A program made the position numbers and the translations under genes. From the NCBI GenBank assembly GCA_946800325.1, contig OX326960.1, positions 23,303,150 through 23,367,149 of the forward strand: a DNA stretch of 64,000 bases, in the 5' to 3' direction. Of this stretch, positions 1-11,372 are shown piece by piece. Origin of the DNA: Luzula sylvatica. Its lineage: Eukaryota; Streptophyta; Magnoliopsida; Poales; Juncaceae. How positions within the stretch are numbered: position 1 is the first letter of the stretch; every line of letters starts with the position of its first letter. The notes beneath the pieces are model-generated. The model saw only the letters and a list, made by a program, of their open reading frames with translations. It was not told where the DNA came from and searched no databases.

Positions 1-1234
1 TTGGAAAGCTCACTGGCCCCCACACGACACACATACAAACCACACAACATACATTCAAACATTCACAAACAATCATCCCCGTTTTAGGCTATAAGCTATA
101 CCGAATTGAATTTTTAAATTGAAAATTTTTAAATTATTTGGGCAATTTTGACAGAATTTTTTTTTTGTTGTCCAGAATTTTGTTCGTACGATCGCAACTC
201 CAAGTTCGATCGAGAAACGACAGAAAAAATTTCAACTTTTTTTTTTTTTTTTTTTTTTTTTTCTCGAAAATCTGTATTTTTTAAAATGTATTTAATAGAT
301 CCATTTTTCAACAGATCCAATCTGTATTATTTTGAAAATCCAATTTTCAACAGATCTAATCTGTATTAATTACAAAATATATTCTGAAAATCTAATTTTT
401 TTTTCTGAATTTCCATTTTTATTCTGAAAACCTAATTTTTCTGAAAATACAATTTTAAACAGATCTAATCTGTATTAATTACAATATATTCTGAAAATCT
501 AATTTTCAACAGAATTTGTATTGTGTAATTTTTGCAATTTAGCCCAAAAAATTCTAAAATTTCTCAAATTCTAAAATTTTAATCTGTAAATCTGAAAATC
601 TAATTTTCGATGGTTTTAACGAGCGATTGCTCTGATACCACTGTAGGGTTATACACATGAATTAGAGATGTGCAGCGGAATTATTTACACATGTATAACC
701 TAATTCTACCGGGATCACGTTCGAAAAACCACGAAAAAGGAAGAGTTATTCAGAATTTTACCTCGTACAAGTTAGTACGTGATGTCTTCTTGTCCAGATC
801 TCGTGAACCTTCTCCAAGGATTGCTCTTGCACTCCCTCTACTCGTGTCCACCTCGATTTCGTCTGATCGGAACCGCCAACACCGTTCTAGTCGGTGTCAC
901 GATTATTTCTCTCAAAAATTGCTCAGAAACTCTACTCAAAACTCTCCAGATTTCAATCTCAATTTTGTGTGAAAAAGATGAAAAACGGCGGCCAGAAATT
1001 AGGTCAGAATTGGAGAGAGAGGAGAGAGAAAAATGAAATTCTGAATATATATATAGGCAATTTTTAGGTTAAATCCGAAATTAGGTTAAGAAACCCTAAT
1101 TTCAGAATTAAATCCCAAAACTAATAAAAATCAGAATAAGCCCAAAATTCAGATTAAAATCTAATTATCAGAAATTAGATTAAAACCTAAATTCTGAGCG
1201 GGCCCAGATTATGAACTGGCCCAATTCTGATTGC
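1..1234 (-). mobile_element. 5' end of an LTR retrotransposon (LTR, primer-binding site, leader), cut by window edge
   Basis: Read on the minus strand, an LTR-like block (642-1234, beginning TGTAGGG and ending ATTGCA on the plus strand, so TG...CA) is followed directly by TGGTATCAGAGC (complement of 629-640). That is the usual plant primer-binding site for initiator tRNA-Met. The LTR contains a TATATATATA stretch at about 1045-1056, a plausible TATA region for minus-strand transcription. The interior (1-628) is AT-rich with no recognisable gag, and the rest of the element lies outside the window. The far LTR boundary near 1234 is inferred only from the CA dinucleotide; no second LTR or target duplication is available to confirm it. 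Confidence 0.6.
283..620. repeat. Imperfect AT-rich tandem repeat
   Basis: A phrase close to CTGAAAATCTAATTTT recurs at least six times, near 333, 383, 424, 441, 490 and 591. It is often followed by CAACAGATCTAATCTG and TATTAATTAC. Spacing is irregular, roughly 40-100 bp. It lies in the leader of the retrotransposon above and encodes nothing recognisable. A T-run of more than 20 bases at 237-262 precedes it. Confidence 0.6.
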
Positions 1235-1302
1235 ATATTTGCCTATTTATATAAATTCTTCCAAGTTAATTCTTAAGCAATATTTTCTTTCACTTTTTTT
1301 CA

Positions 1303-1540
1303 ATGGCGGTACCGCCGGTGAAAGAAAGCCGTGTGGGGAGGTTTTAATTTTCAAGGGCGGTACCGCCGGTGAAAGTTGGACTTTCAGTGGGGATACATAT
1401 TTTCAACGGCGGTACCGCCGGTGAAAGTACACTTTCAGTGGGGGTATGAGTTTTCAAGGGCGGTACCGTCACTGAAAATATTATTAGTGGGGGTACCCCC
1501 GGTAATAATATTTCCCCGCCGGTGATAGTGCTGTTTCTAG
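1303..1540 (+). repeat. Array of GGCGGTACCGCC palindromes (left arm)
   Basis: Three copies of the palindrome GGCGGTACCGCC, plus a fourth decayed copy (GGCGGTACCGTC), are spaced about 45-55 bp apart. Each is preceded by TTTTCAA and followed by a GGTGAAAG-like tail. GTGGGGGTA-type spacers lie between them. The same array occurs in reverse orientation at 6571-6772. Short palindromic repeats near the ends are typical of CACTA-like and foldback DNA transposons, but no clean terminus or target duplication was found here. Confidence 0.6.
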
Positions 1541-1549
1541 TAGTGAAGT

Positions 1550-3130
1550 GAGTAATTTAGAGAAAATGGTAATTAGAGATGACTACTGTTCGCGCACTGG
1601 GACCAACAAATAGCCTTCCAAGATACAGTAGCCCTTCTGACTGCGTTTGCACGACCGAAATCAGACTTGAATGAGATTGTATCACTTCTTCTTCTTTTTC
1701 TTGAATTGTATTCTATTTTCTCTGACTTTTTTTTCTCAAGAGTCATAACTTATTTATAGTAGAAATGAACATGTCATATCATGACACATGACCATCCATG
1801 TGTAACAATGCATGTTAACTTGCATTCATGTCATGACACATACACATACATTGTGTGACACATATTCATACAAGTGTAAGTGTATATGTTCTTACCATGT
1901 CATTTCATGATACATAATTTCCATATTATTATAAGATAACACATTATGTCATCTACATATATATATTATCTTGATATTTATGACATTATAATTTTGTCAT
2001 TAAAAAATTATAAATATATAAGTCAAATAAATCTTGTTAATTTTCTAAAATAAAATTTCTAAAAACAAAATTTATTTTATTAAAAATAAAATTTATTTTG
2101 AAAATGATTAACAAAGATATTATAAATTATTGCCATTACAAAAATGGTATCATTAACGACAATAGGTTGAGTGAAATGTTATAGCTAGGTTTCAAGTAAT
2201 ATTTACAAGTGTTATAGGTCTATAACATTGCAATGTTATTGGTTTATAAAATGACATATAATTAAAAAATACCATTTTTAATGTTATATACCTATAACTT
2301 GAAACCTATAACATATTTGAAACTTAAAATAATATATTAAAACCTATAACATTGCACAATTGATTGAGTATTTGACACACGAAAATTATATGTAGTGAAA
2401 TGTTATAGGTTTAAGTCTTATTGGCATAAAAATGATATATTTAACGACAAACAAACACTCTTTGAATGCCGTTAAAAAAAATTAGGATATAAAATAACAT
2501 ATCAAAAGAGAACAAAATTGTAACTAACTGGAACTTGCAAAGGTCGAATGTGTTATTTTTGCAATTTAGTTTCTAATATGATTATTTCTGACATGATTAT
2601 TTATGTCATTTTTTTTGGGAATAATAAATTTTTATGGGATGCATACAATGATACAATATGGAATGCAACATATGAGGTGAAAGATCAACAAAAAATAAAT
2701 TTGGGAAATTTTCTATTTTTCAAAAGTCGAGAGTGTTTTTTGTGAAATTATCAAAGTTTTTTTTGTCTATTCCATGTAAAAGTCGAATTTTTTTTTTGTC
2801 AATATGAGATGCAATATGAGGTAAAATATCAACCAAAAAAATAAATTTAAGAAAGAAACTCAGTGATATTTCTTAAATTATCAAAGTTTTTTGTCTATTT
2901 CATGTAATATCAAATTTTATTTGTCCATTTACAAAAATTTCTCGGACGAACATTCAAAGAGGGTTCTTGGAATATCAATGTTCAATTATTGTTTCAAGAG
3001 AGCCCATTAGGGAATCTGTGATAGTGACCTGTTTTTGTCAGTCAAGACTCAAGTCTATTTACTTGTTCGTAGCTGTTTGATACAAAAGTGGATGACCGTT
3101 AGAAAAACTGTCTTTGATGTTTGGGTCAAT
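1550..3130. repeat. AT-rich repeat block, copy A (also at 29.2-31.0 kb and 52.4-54.3 kb)
   Basis: The block begins at GTAATTTAGAGAAAATGG and recurs nearly identically at 29252-30998 (copy B) and 52450-54300 (copy C). It contains GTTATAGGTTT / AACCTATAAC inverted motifs around 2180-2420 and a distinctive CGCACTGGGACCAAC string near 1592. No protein-coding potential is visible. The block marks the trailing edge of each duplicated unit, so copy A suggests that another unit once lay to the left. Copy A uniquely abuts the palindrome array at 1549. Confidence 0.75.
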
Positions 3131-3179
3131 CAAATCTGATTGTGACCTATTTGTGCCCACATTCGAATGGAATATTATA

Positions 3180-3400
3180 TACTCTTTCCCATCCAATTCT
3201 CTCACATTTCATCCATTTCTTAATTAATTCCTCATTAACAAGTGGATTAAAAATTAATTCATAATTATTAAAAATTTAATACATAATTAAGATCGTTATG
3301 GATTAAAAATTAATTAAAAATATTCAATTCTTAACCAATATTGATTAATCGTTAATTGAGAAAGACAAATTGCCTTGGAATTTGCATCATCAAAATAATG
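3180..3400. repeat. AT-rich dispersed repeat, about 200 bp
   Basis: A segment rich in AATTAATTCATAATTATT-type phrases, ending near AATTGCCTT(A/G)GAATTTG, recurs at about 41650-41860 and 43490-43730, inside introns of the kinase-like pseudogenes. It is probably a decayed MITE or another interspersed repeat. No terminal inverted repeat was resolved. Confidence 0.5.
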
Positions 3401-3729
3401 ATGAAATATGGAAACATATTAGAACGGTTCCATTCGAAATCCCCCTCCCCGCCCCACCCACCAAGTTACCCGGCAGCAACCTAGACCTAAGAAAATTAAA
3501 GGCGCCCCAGACCAATTATGGATCCTTTAGAAGGATCCCACCAGACGGTAACGTCCTGCCACACAAGGAATGCTCCCCGTTGCAAGCATGATTTTGTCAA
3601 TCATAGGCCGGATTGTTGGCTTTTCCCATCCTCTTGCCTCAAAGGTCTCACGATTGAAATTAAAAAGCCGAAACCGAGAAGATGATTATAGTCCAATCGA
3701 GTGGTGATATAAAGATTCTTAGAATCGAG

Positions 3730-4083
3730 TGGTGATTATACTCCAACGAACAACTTCAACCTTTCAAGTCCAAAAACATCTACTCCTTCTTCATAAATCT
3801 GGGTGTTATCTGCCCCTGGAACACCTTACTTTTTCAAGCAGAAGCTCCGCTCAAAGTCTGTTTCTTCGGTTGGTTAGCCATCCAATCTCGCATACTAACG
3901 AGTGATAGGCTGCAGCTAAGAGGATGGCCGAACAACCAAGTATGTCCCCTATGTAAAACAGAAGAGGAGACAACTACGCATTTATTGTACGAATGTGCCT
4001 TCTATAAAGAAATATGAGGCAATCTCACCGCTAGATTGCAAGAATCACCTCCTGATATATCGAAACCGTTCGAATTTTGTGAA
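3730..4083 (+). pseudogene. L1 LINE fragment encoding a zf-RVT (reverse-transcriptase zinc-binding) domain
   Basis: Translation of about 3740-4080 gives a W-N-T-L-L-F-Q-A-E-A-P-L-K core, then FFGWLAIQSRILTSD, then CPLC and HLLYEC. This is the order and spacing of the zf-RVT domain at the C terminus of plant L1 ORF2 proteins: W, P-x-K, W-L-A, C-x2-C, E-x-x-x-H, C. A TGA stop interrupts it at about 4017 (KEI-stop-GNL). No reverse-transcriptase or endonuclease domain is attached, so it is a dead fragment. It is a different lineage from the minus-strand L1 copies at 11.8 and 35.1 kb. Confidence 0.7.
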
Positions 4084-4084
4084 G

Positions 4085-4670
4085 GAAATACAGTTTCGGA
4101 TCAACCGTAAAAGTATACACAATGATGAACGAATGTAAGCGTACATTCGTATGTACGTGGTCATAACTTTCAGTAGGAATATCCAATTTGAATGGTTCAA
4201 ATTAGGTTAGATAGATAATAAGATTATCTATAACCTTCATGTAGAAATATATTTCATATGAACGAAGTATCAGTGTTGTTTCTATGAAATACCGAAAGGG
4301 TGCAACAGTGTGACATACAGTTAGTAAAACTGTGATAACTTTTGCATACGAACTCTAATTTGGCCAGCCCAAATTGGGTTGGGTAGATAATAAGATTATC
4401 TACAACTTTCGTGAAGGTTAATTTTCTGTCAGAAGAATTTACCAATTTCGTATGGACAGAATACTGAACAGGTTCATGCAGTTTTGTGTGTGAAAGGGTG
4501 TATATTGGGTGTATACTGAACATGTTCATGCAGCAGAATACTGAACAGGTTCCAAGACAAAGTCTCATGCACTTGGGGGTTATACCAGTGGAAAATGAAT
4601 GTCGAAAATGGGTTGTTTGGTACGATTTACATGTCCTGCTATCGCGACTCAAAAGTAGTGTTCCATAGTG
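4085..4670 (+). mobile_element. Fragment of an LTR-like element, inverted copy of 13740-14312
   Basis: This stretch is the reverse complement, with moderate divergence, of about 13740-14312. Shared landmarks include CAGTTTCGGATCAACCGTAA (4093-4112), the GATAATAAGATTATCTA motif (4213 and 4388) and CATGCAGTTTT with GTGTGAAAGG near 4477. The related copy continues into a TATA-box-like stretch, so I infer an LTR or promoter region of a retrotransposon. It abuts the L1 fragment to its left, and no coding sequence is present. Confidence 0.5.
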
Positions 4671-6570
4671 ATAATTTCACACAAGTATTAATCTCATTTT
4701 CGCACGAATTCATCATTTAGTATTTGATCCAACTCTAAAAAATTCACAATTTCGCACAACGTTGTATCATTTAAACTTATTTTTGCAGGAAACCCTTTGT
4801 GCCAATCATAATCAAAGTATCGGTCGCTTTGGGATTATACCAGTCGAAAAATAATGCCAAACAGGGCTGGTTGATACAATTTAGACATCGGATCTAGACA
4901 GGTTAACTAAATAATTCAAATTAAATTTACAAAAAAATCAGGTTTTCCTTATTGTTACTTCATTCAAGCTGCCATCAAAAGTGAATTAACATTTCATATG
5001 AACAAAATTTAATCATTTTTTAAGATGTATATACATGATAATCTGTGATGTCACAAAGTACTTTCTTCTTCGGCTCCCGAAAACTCTCCTCTTTCTTATA
5101 TGATAAAGCTCAAATTTACATTTGAAATAATTTAGACTACAATGAAAATAGTTTCGTTAATTGCAGATGAGAGGAGGCACATAAGTTTCATGTATATTTT
5201 GCTTTCTTCTCAATTTGTAATATATTTTCTGTTTTTTCTTTTTTTGTATTATAAGGGTGAAGATCAAAGCAAGGATTCCTTACACTCACAACCAGATAAA
5301 GGAATGCTTCAAATTACTCAGGTAAATTCCATATATTAATTTTATGATAAACCACTTTCTAGAAAATTGTAATTTTGTACTCATACATATTATTTAGTAT
5401 ATTTGGATGGATTAATTGTAGATTCAATTTTTACTTAATTTTGGATATATTTTTGATATTTCTCTCATTTTTAGGAGGGTTTGGATATTATCCTTATTTT
5501 CAGAGGCATATTATAAATTTATATGATATTTTGGTTAATTTCAGGGAAATAATTAATATTTTTCTGATTTGCATGGGGTATTTTATGATATTTTCCTCAT
5601 ATTCAGGAGCGTATATGATATTTATGTTAATTTCAGGATATATACGATATTTCTCATTTTTAGAGGCATCTTTGATGTATCTCTTTATCATCATCATCAC
5701 ATGAAGGTAAAAGAACACATTATATCATTTTATATGGTAATTTTGTGCAAGTACAAGGACTAACATGTAAATATTTTCTCAAAAAAAATTTCAGGCAATG
5801 TTTTAGTTCATTCAAGCATATAGTGGATGTTTTCTCTATCAAGGGTAAGTATGGTATTTTAGCTAATTGAGGGACATAATTGATATTTTCTTATTTCTAG
5901 GAGTATTTTTGATAAATTTTAGTCGATGAAAAATTCGAAATCGATGCTTTCATTTGGCGTGAGTTGTGGCAGAATAGATTAAATTTCAATAGACATTGAT
6001 GGTGCTTCTTTTGTTCATGATTTCAGTTTGCAGCAAATTGATATTTAGTTGAAAATTATCAAGGAATGCTCCTTGTGGACAAACAGAAATTCAAATACTA
6101 TTTTTCAAAAGGGTAACCGTCTATATAATACCAACAAATTTTGCTTTGTTGCGTTACAGTCCGAGGGTTTTGTTCTGTCTCGAAAAATCAAATTCTATCT
6201 GATTATGAACCATGTCGTGCATTGTTTATGATTATGTGATTGGTTGTTTTCATTGTACTTTCAACGGTATAATATGCGATATTAAAGATTGTCAACTCTA
6301 TTATTGGGCCAGATTTTTTATGCTTTTGCTTTGTTCTCATAGTGCTAACTGCTAATGCATTAAAATAAAAAAAATTGTTTCATATTTTTCGGTGATTAGT
6401 TACGTTGGTTTGTCATATGTGCTGGTTGTTAGTTGATTGTGGCTCATTTTGATTATGATCAATGTTACTATTTTTTCTTACTTTCTTGCTTCATAGTGCT
6501 TAATAATAAATATTCAAACTCAAGTTTACCTAAAAAAATGGTCAATGTATCTACGAGTTGACAGATATCA
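4671..6570. other. No recognisable gene; contains degenerate tandem repeats
   Basis: Apart from a short exon-like stretch at about 5257-5320 (GGTGAAGATCAAAGCAAGG onward, ending CAG/GTAAAT), I see no supported gene. From about 5440 to 5700, and again near 5840-5910, a phrase of roughly 40-45 bp is loosely repeated (ATTT-CAGG-GCATAT-GATATTT with TTGGTTAATTTC). The remainder is unremarkable AT-rich sequence. Confidence 0.5.
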
Positions 6571-6772
6571 CAAGGATAACTTTCACCGGCGGTACCGCCA
6601 TTGAAAATATATACCCCCACTGATAACTTTCACCGGCGGTACCGCCATTGAAAAGCTAAAACCTCTCCACAACGCTTTCTTTTACCGGCGGTACCGCCAT
6701 TGAACATACATACCCCCACTGAAAGTTCAACTTTCACCGACGGTACCGTCATTGAAAAGTAATACCCCCATT
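6571..6772 (-). repeat. Array of GGCGGTACCGCC palindromes (right arm, inverted)
   Basis: Three GGCGGTACCGCC palindromes and one decayed copy (GACGGTACCGTC) are present. Each is preceded by TTTCACC or TTTTACC and followed by ATTGAA. Reverse-complemented, the arrangement matches 1303-1540, including the AAAGAAAGC and GAGGTTTTA spacers. The two arrays therefore form an inverted pair about 5 kb apart. They could be the arms of one large element or two independent insertions. Confidence 0.6.
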
Positions 6773-6782
6773 GAAAATCACA

Positions 6783-6895
6783 GAATAATAATAATAATCA
6801 TAAAAATAACAATAATAATAATAATAATAATCAGAAAAATAATGAAAATAATAATAATAATGAAAATCATAAAATAATCATATTAAATATAAGGT
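6783..6895. repeat. (AAT)n-rich microsatellite
   Basis: Runs of AATAATAAT are interrupted by ATCATAAAAATAAC-type variants. The tract lies between the palindrome array and a Helitron-like 3' end. Confidence 0.7.
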
Positions 6896-6932
6896 TAAAA
6901 TATCTGCAGCGTAGCGCGGGTATTATCCTAGT
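6896..6932 (+). mobile_element. Helitron-like 3' terminus
   Basis: The stretch GCGTAGCGCGGGTATTAT is followed by CCTAGT, so the sequence ends in CTAG plus a T. This resembles plant Helitron 3' ends, which carry a short GC-rich hairpin about 10-12 nt before CTRR and insert ahead of T. The hairpin stem here is imperfect. The 5' end of the element is not identifiable, so only the terminus is called. Confidence 0.45.
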
Positions 6933-7162
6933 ATTTAGATATTTTGGACCAGTCAATACAAGAAATTTTGGACCAGTCAATACAAGAAATCATATCACTA
7001 CTACTCGGTCTTTGGAAAACGAAACCAGTAGGTTATATCGCAAGTTTCTTAAATTGATGTATGTAGTCATGTAGATATGCAAGTTTCTTATTATATATAA
7101 TATTATAATACTTGTATAAGATTAGGTATAATTTACTTCAATATATCACAAGAAAGATTTTA

Positions 7163-7726
7163 ATGGCGAAAGTAGCTGCGTGTTTTATTTTCATTATTTG
7201 CACCCTCTCACCAATACTTGGTGTACCCGGACAAACAATTCGTATTGGGGCTATTTTCAGTCCAGACACTCGAAAAGGAAAAGAAGAAGCCACAGCAATA
7301 CAACTTGCAGTTCAACAGTTTAGTTCCTCCCCAGCTATCATACTCAATGGCAAACATCTCAACAGCACTAATCCTCTTCTCTCAAGCAACTACGGTATTT
7401 CTCTAACAAAATTTCACTGTTAATAGATGCTATCTTAAATCTTAAATATGTTGAAACAATTTTTGGAGCATTTCTCCTCGTAACATGCTTTGAAAACAAT
7501 ATTCCAAAACTAACCTATTTTTTACAAATATTCTATAATTGATCCATACCGGGATTTTCATACCCAGTTGATCCATACCGGGATTTTAAAAACTTGTTGA
7601 TTAAATCAATAAAAACTTCATTAAAAACTTGTTGATTAAATCAATAAAAAACTTGTTGATCCATACCGGTATATTTTGCACGCACGGATTCTTTTTGGTT
7701 TTATTTTTTGGATTCTCCTTAGCAAA

Positions 7727-7786
<60 letters not shown>

Positions 7787-8031
7787 CATATATAAATATA
7801 TACATACATACATACATACATACATACATACTGTTGAAATTAGTAAAATATATTCATGTATTTATCAAAATATATTGTTAAAAATATATTATTTTATTCT
7901 ATGTTTTAACTATGTTAAATATTGGATCGATCAGTATATTTTGCTTATTTCAATAGTATATTTTGCTAATTTTATAAGTATATTTGGTACGCGTGGATTC
8001 CTTTTGGATTTTTTTTTGGATTCTCCTTAGC

Positions 8032-8099
<68 letters not shown>

Positions 8100-11000
8100 C
8101 AATGGCCAACGTCGGCCAACAACACTTATTTCACTAATTCTAAATATTAAAATCGAATTTCTACCGTATAGATATGATTAGCTATATCATCTAGATATGA
8201 CGTAAAATAAATTTTGTACAATTTTTATTTTTCTATCTAACAAAATCGATAATATATTTTCACAACCGTCTATTTCGACTAGAAACCTACTAAAAAATCA
8301 TCACAAGCCTATCTATATGATAATTAAATCCAAAGCAAAAAGTTCGAATTTCAAAATCCAAATCAACATCGGCCAACACACTTATTACACTAAATATAAA
8401 TATTAAAATCGAACTTCAATCGTATAGATATGTTTTGTATCATTTAGATATGATATAGAATAAATTTTGTACTATTTTGATTTTTGTATCTAACAAAATC
8501 GATAACATATTTTCACAACCGTCCATTTCGGTAAAATTATACATTTCTATGAAGGAAATCTCGAAACCTATATGATTTAAAATACAACCAAATCAAAAAA
8601 ATCGAATTTCAAAATTTATTTAATAATAACAATTTTCGACCGTTAATTTTTTAATGCCCAATCTTAAGTCGAGCACTATCTGAATTTCTAATTAATTGCA
8701 GCACAAGAATTCGTCACATGGGCTGCGGATTTAATAATAGCCACCGGGACTACACCCCAAACGCTTTCCGCTGGAGACGTGGGAAAGGATGCCAGAATCC
8801 CGATCTTCTCTCTCGTTCCGTCTTCCTTGCTCTCCAAGCCTTTCCTAGCTCAAATGTCATATCCAGATGCAGCATTCATTAAAGGTATCGTAGCTATGGT
8901 TAAATCATTGAAATGGCGGCGAGTCATCGCCGTTTATGAGGATGATGAATACGGTACCGTGTCGAACTCTGCTCTAATGTTCTCTCAAGGTCTTCGCGAA
9001 GTGGGGTCAGAGCTCGAGTACTCAGCAGTATTCGAACCCCTGAAAACTGGTTCGGATCCAAAATCTTCTGTTAAAGACAAGTTAACAGAAATGAAGACAA
9101 AATTATCCACTGTTTATGTGATCTTACATAGCTCGGAGGCGCTTGCTCTCTCCCTTTTTGAAGAGGCAACTAACCTTGAAATGATGGGAAGTGTCTATGT
9201 TTGGATGTGTGGAAATGATATCACGTCCCTCTTGGATTCAACCTTCAATCGGTCTTTTATTTCTAAGTACATGCAAGGGGTATTAGGTGTCGAGTCCTAT
9301 ATCAACATATCTAATACCGAGTATCGGAACTTTTATTATAATTTTCAACAAGCGTTCAAAGGAGAGTTCGAGAAGAAGGGGGAGACGGCATTTACACCTG
9401 GCGTGTTTGCTTTTCGAGCATATGACATGGTGGAAGCCATAGCACATGCTTCAATTGAGTCGCAAATGAATGGAAAAACATTAGTCGATAACTTAATAGC
9501 TGCCAAATTCAATGGATTTAGTGGGGGGGATAGTTGTGCTTTTCGTTTAATTAATGTATTTGGTAATAGTTATAAATTGTTGGGGTATTGGCTTGATAAT
9601 TATGGATTTTACGACAATGATATTGATTTGAGTTTGCGTTCTCAATCCAAGAATGTCAGTGCAGTGATATGGCCTGGTGACCAGAAAGATATACCAAATG
9701 GATTGAGGAAGTTGAGGGTTGGGATACCGGCAAACTCAGAGTGGGAGGAATTCGTAAAGGTAGATGTTGACATAAAAAGTAGGACTGTAAAAGGCGACGC
9801 AACTGGATTCTGCATTGAGGTGTTTAGGAAAGTGTTGGAGAAAATGGACTATAAAATAGAATATGAGTATGTGCCTTTTCTCATGGGAACCAATTCGTCA
9901 TATACTTATGAATACAAACAGACGGAAACCAATAACACTGATAAGTTCACCTATGATAACTTGGTCGATCAGGTCCGCTTGAAGGTACGTTATTTATACT
10001 TAAGAATAGATAATAGATTCAGTTTCAGTTTCAGTTTCCTCTCTAATCTGTTGTATTTCAAACTAATTTATTGTATTTCTATTTCTATAGGATGATGATT
10101 CTTTAAAATTATTTTTTATTCTTTTTATCAAAATAATATTTATAATAATTTTCTTTTGTTTGTTATAGAATGTTGATATGGTGGTAGGCGATGTGACCAT
10201 TCTAGCTTCACGCTCAGAAAATGTATCGTTCACTCAGCCATTTCTTTCTTCCGGACTTGTGATGTTGGTTCCATTGGAACATGACAAAGCTACATGGTTA
10301 CTTTGGAGACCATTCAAAACAACATTGTGGCTGGGTATTTTGGGCTTGATGTTATTTATCTTCCTTTCTGTTTGGCTTCTGGAAAAGTATGATGAGCAAG
10401 CTGATGATGATTTTCATGGCCCTTGGTACAGGCAAATTGGCGCTACTTTTTGGATAATGGGCAACTCTCTTTTCCAAGCCTATGGTCATAGTAAGTCCAA
10501 AAAAAAAATATTCATAGTTTGTACAAACATTCAATTTTCGGAATGATTATTAATTGTTTTTCCTCATTTGTGCAGAAATCGGGAATTACTACACCAAGAT
10601 TGTGATTGTGTGCTGGATGCTTGTAGTTCTAATTGTAAGCGCCACCTACACAGCAAACCTCAGCTCAATTTTGACAACTGATAATCTAAAACCACGTTTC
10701 GACGATGCGAAGATCGGTTACGATGGTGACTCATTTGTCAAAACCTACTTGAAACATGTACTTCATTACAATCAAGACATCATAGAAGTCAAAAACAATT
10801 CTGATTATCCCGGTAAATTCGTAAACCGGACCATAAGGGCAGCATTTCTTGAGGTTCCGTATCTGAGAATTTTCCTCCCTAAATACAAGGGTTATACCGT
10901 TTATGGAGAAATACATACTCTTGGTGGATTTGGATTTGTACGAAATTTTTCCTTCATTCATATGATTATTTAGATTAATTTATTGCCTTTTCTGCAGTTA

Positions 11001-11372
11001 GAATAATTTTAATTTTTCCTTTCCGATCAGGTACTTCCGAAATTTTCTACAATGACTTTCGATATGTCAAAAGCCATACTTGAATTAACAGAGAGTGGCA
11101 CCCTGAAGAAAGTAGAAGACGATTGGTTCAAAATATCGTTCAACACCACAATGCCTACGAAGGACGATACAAAAAATCAAAGATTAGAATTCGAAAGCTT
11201 TTCAAGTCTTCTCATCTTTTGTTTTTGTGTCGCACTATGTTCGGTATCAATCTTCCTAATTCACAAGAGAAGAAGTTTTCTTAAGAACAACGCACAAGTT
11301 TCCGGGACTAAAGATGAAGAGAAGGTGCCGGTTCCCGAAGATCAACATTTGGATGATGTCCAAGCCCAATGA
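7163..11372 (+). CDS. Glutamate receptor-like ligand-gated cation channel (GLR), copy 1, five exons
   Basis: Exons 7163-7394, 8702-9984, 10169-10490, 10576-10937 and 11031-11372 have GT/AG borders and join in frame to 846 residues plus TGA. ATG at 7163 gives a signal peptide (MAKVAACFIFIICTLSPILG). An amino-terminal ligand-binding-like domain follows to about residue 390. The S1 part of the glutamate-binding fold begins near 413 (LRVGIPAN), M1 is about 556-577, the pore loop about 597-610 (FWIMGNSLFQAYG), M3 about 621-645 with the hallmark SATYTANLSS, S2 follows, and M4 is about 792-812. GLRs are plant homologues of ionotropic glutamate receptors and act as amino-acid-gated cation channels. 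The pore loop is unlike common GLR pores. The join of exon 1 to exon 2 seems to skip part of the first lobe, so an extra exon in the 1.3 kb intron or a deletion is possible. A copy at 32.5 kb is broken. Confidence 0.85.
7676..8096. repeat. (CA)n, (CATA)n and (TA)n microsatellites in GLR intron 1
   Basis: A (CA)n run at about 7731-7789 passes into TATA and CATA repeats up to about 7831. A (TA)n run of about 60 bp occupies 8034-8096. Each is preceded by the same motif of about 50 bp, GGATTC-TTTTTGG-TTTTTTGGATTCTCCTTAGCA (about 7686-7724 and 7994-8032). Confidence 0.85.
8106..8635. repeat. Tandem duplication, about 260 bp x 2, in GLR intron 1
   Basis: Two adjacent units (about 8106-8365 and 8366-8635) share the same order of phrases: CGGCCAACA, ACACTTATT, AATATTAAAATCGAA, TATAGATATG, AATAAATTTTGTAC, CTAACAAAATCGATAA, TATTTTCACAACCGTC. 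Divergence is moderate. No coding potential. Confidence 0.7.

Noticed and set aside
3370..3591. Frame with PLPAPPTKLPGSNLDLRKLK as a conserved protein
   Set aside because: No family recognised, no splice or promoter context, and it lies between repeats and an L1 fragment.
1303..6772. A single 5.4 kb DNA transposon bounded by the palindrome arrays
   Set aside because: Tempting, but no matching termini or target duplication could be read, and the contents include a block duplicated independently elsewhere. Kept only as a possibility.
7601..8030. Open frames through the (CA)n/(CATA)n tract encoding TH/YI/CV repeats
   Set aside because: They are translations of a microsatellite inside a GLR intron and have no protein-like composition outside the repeat.
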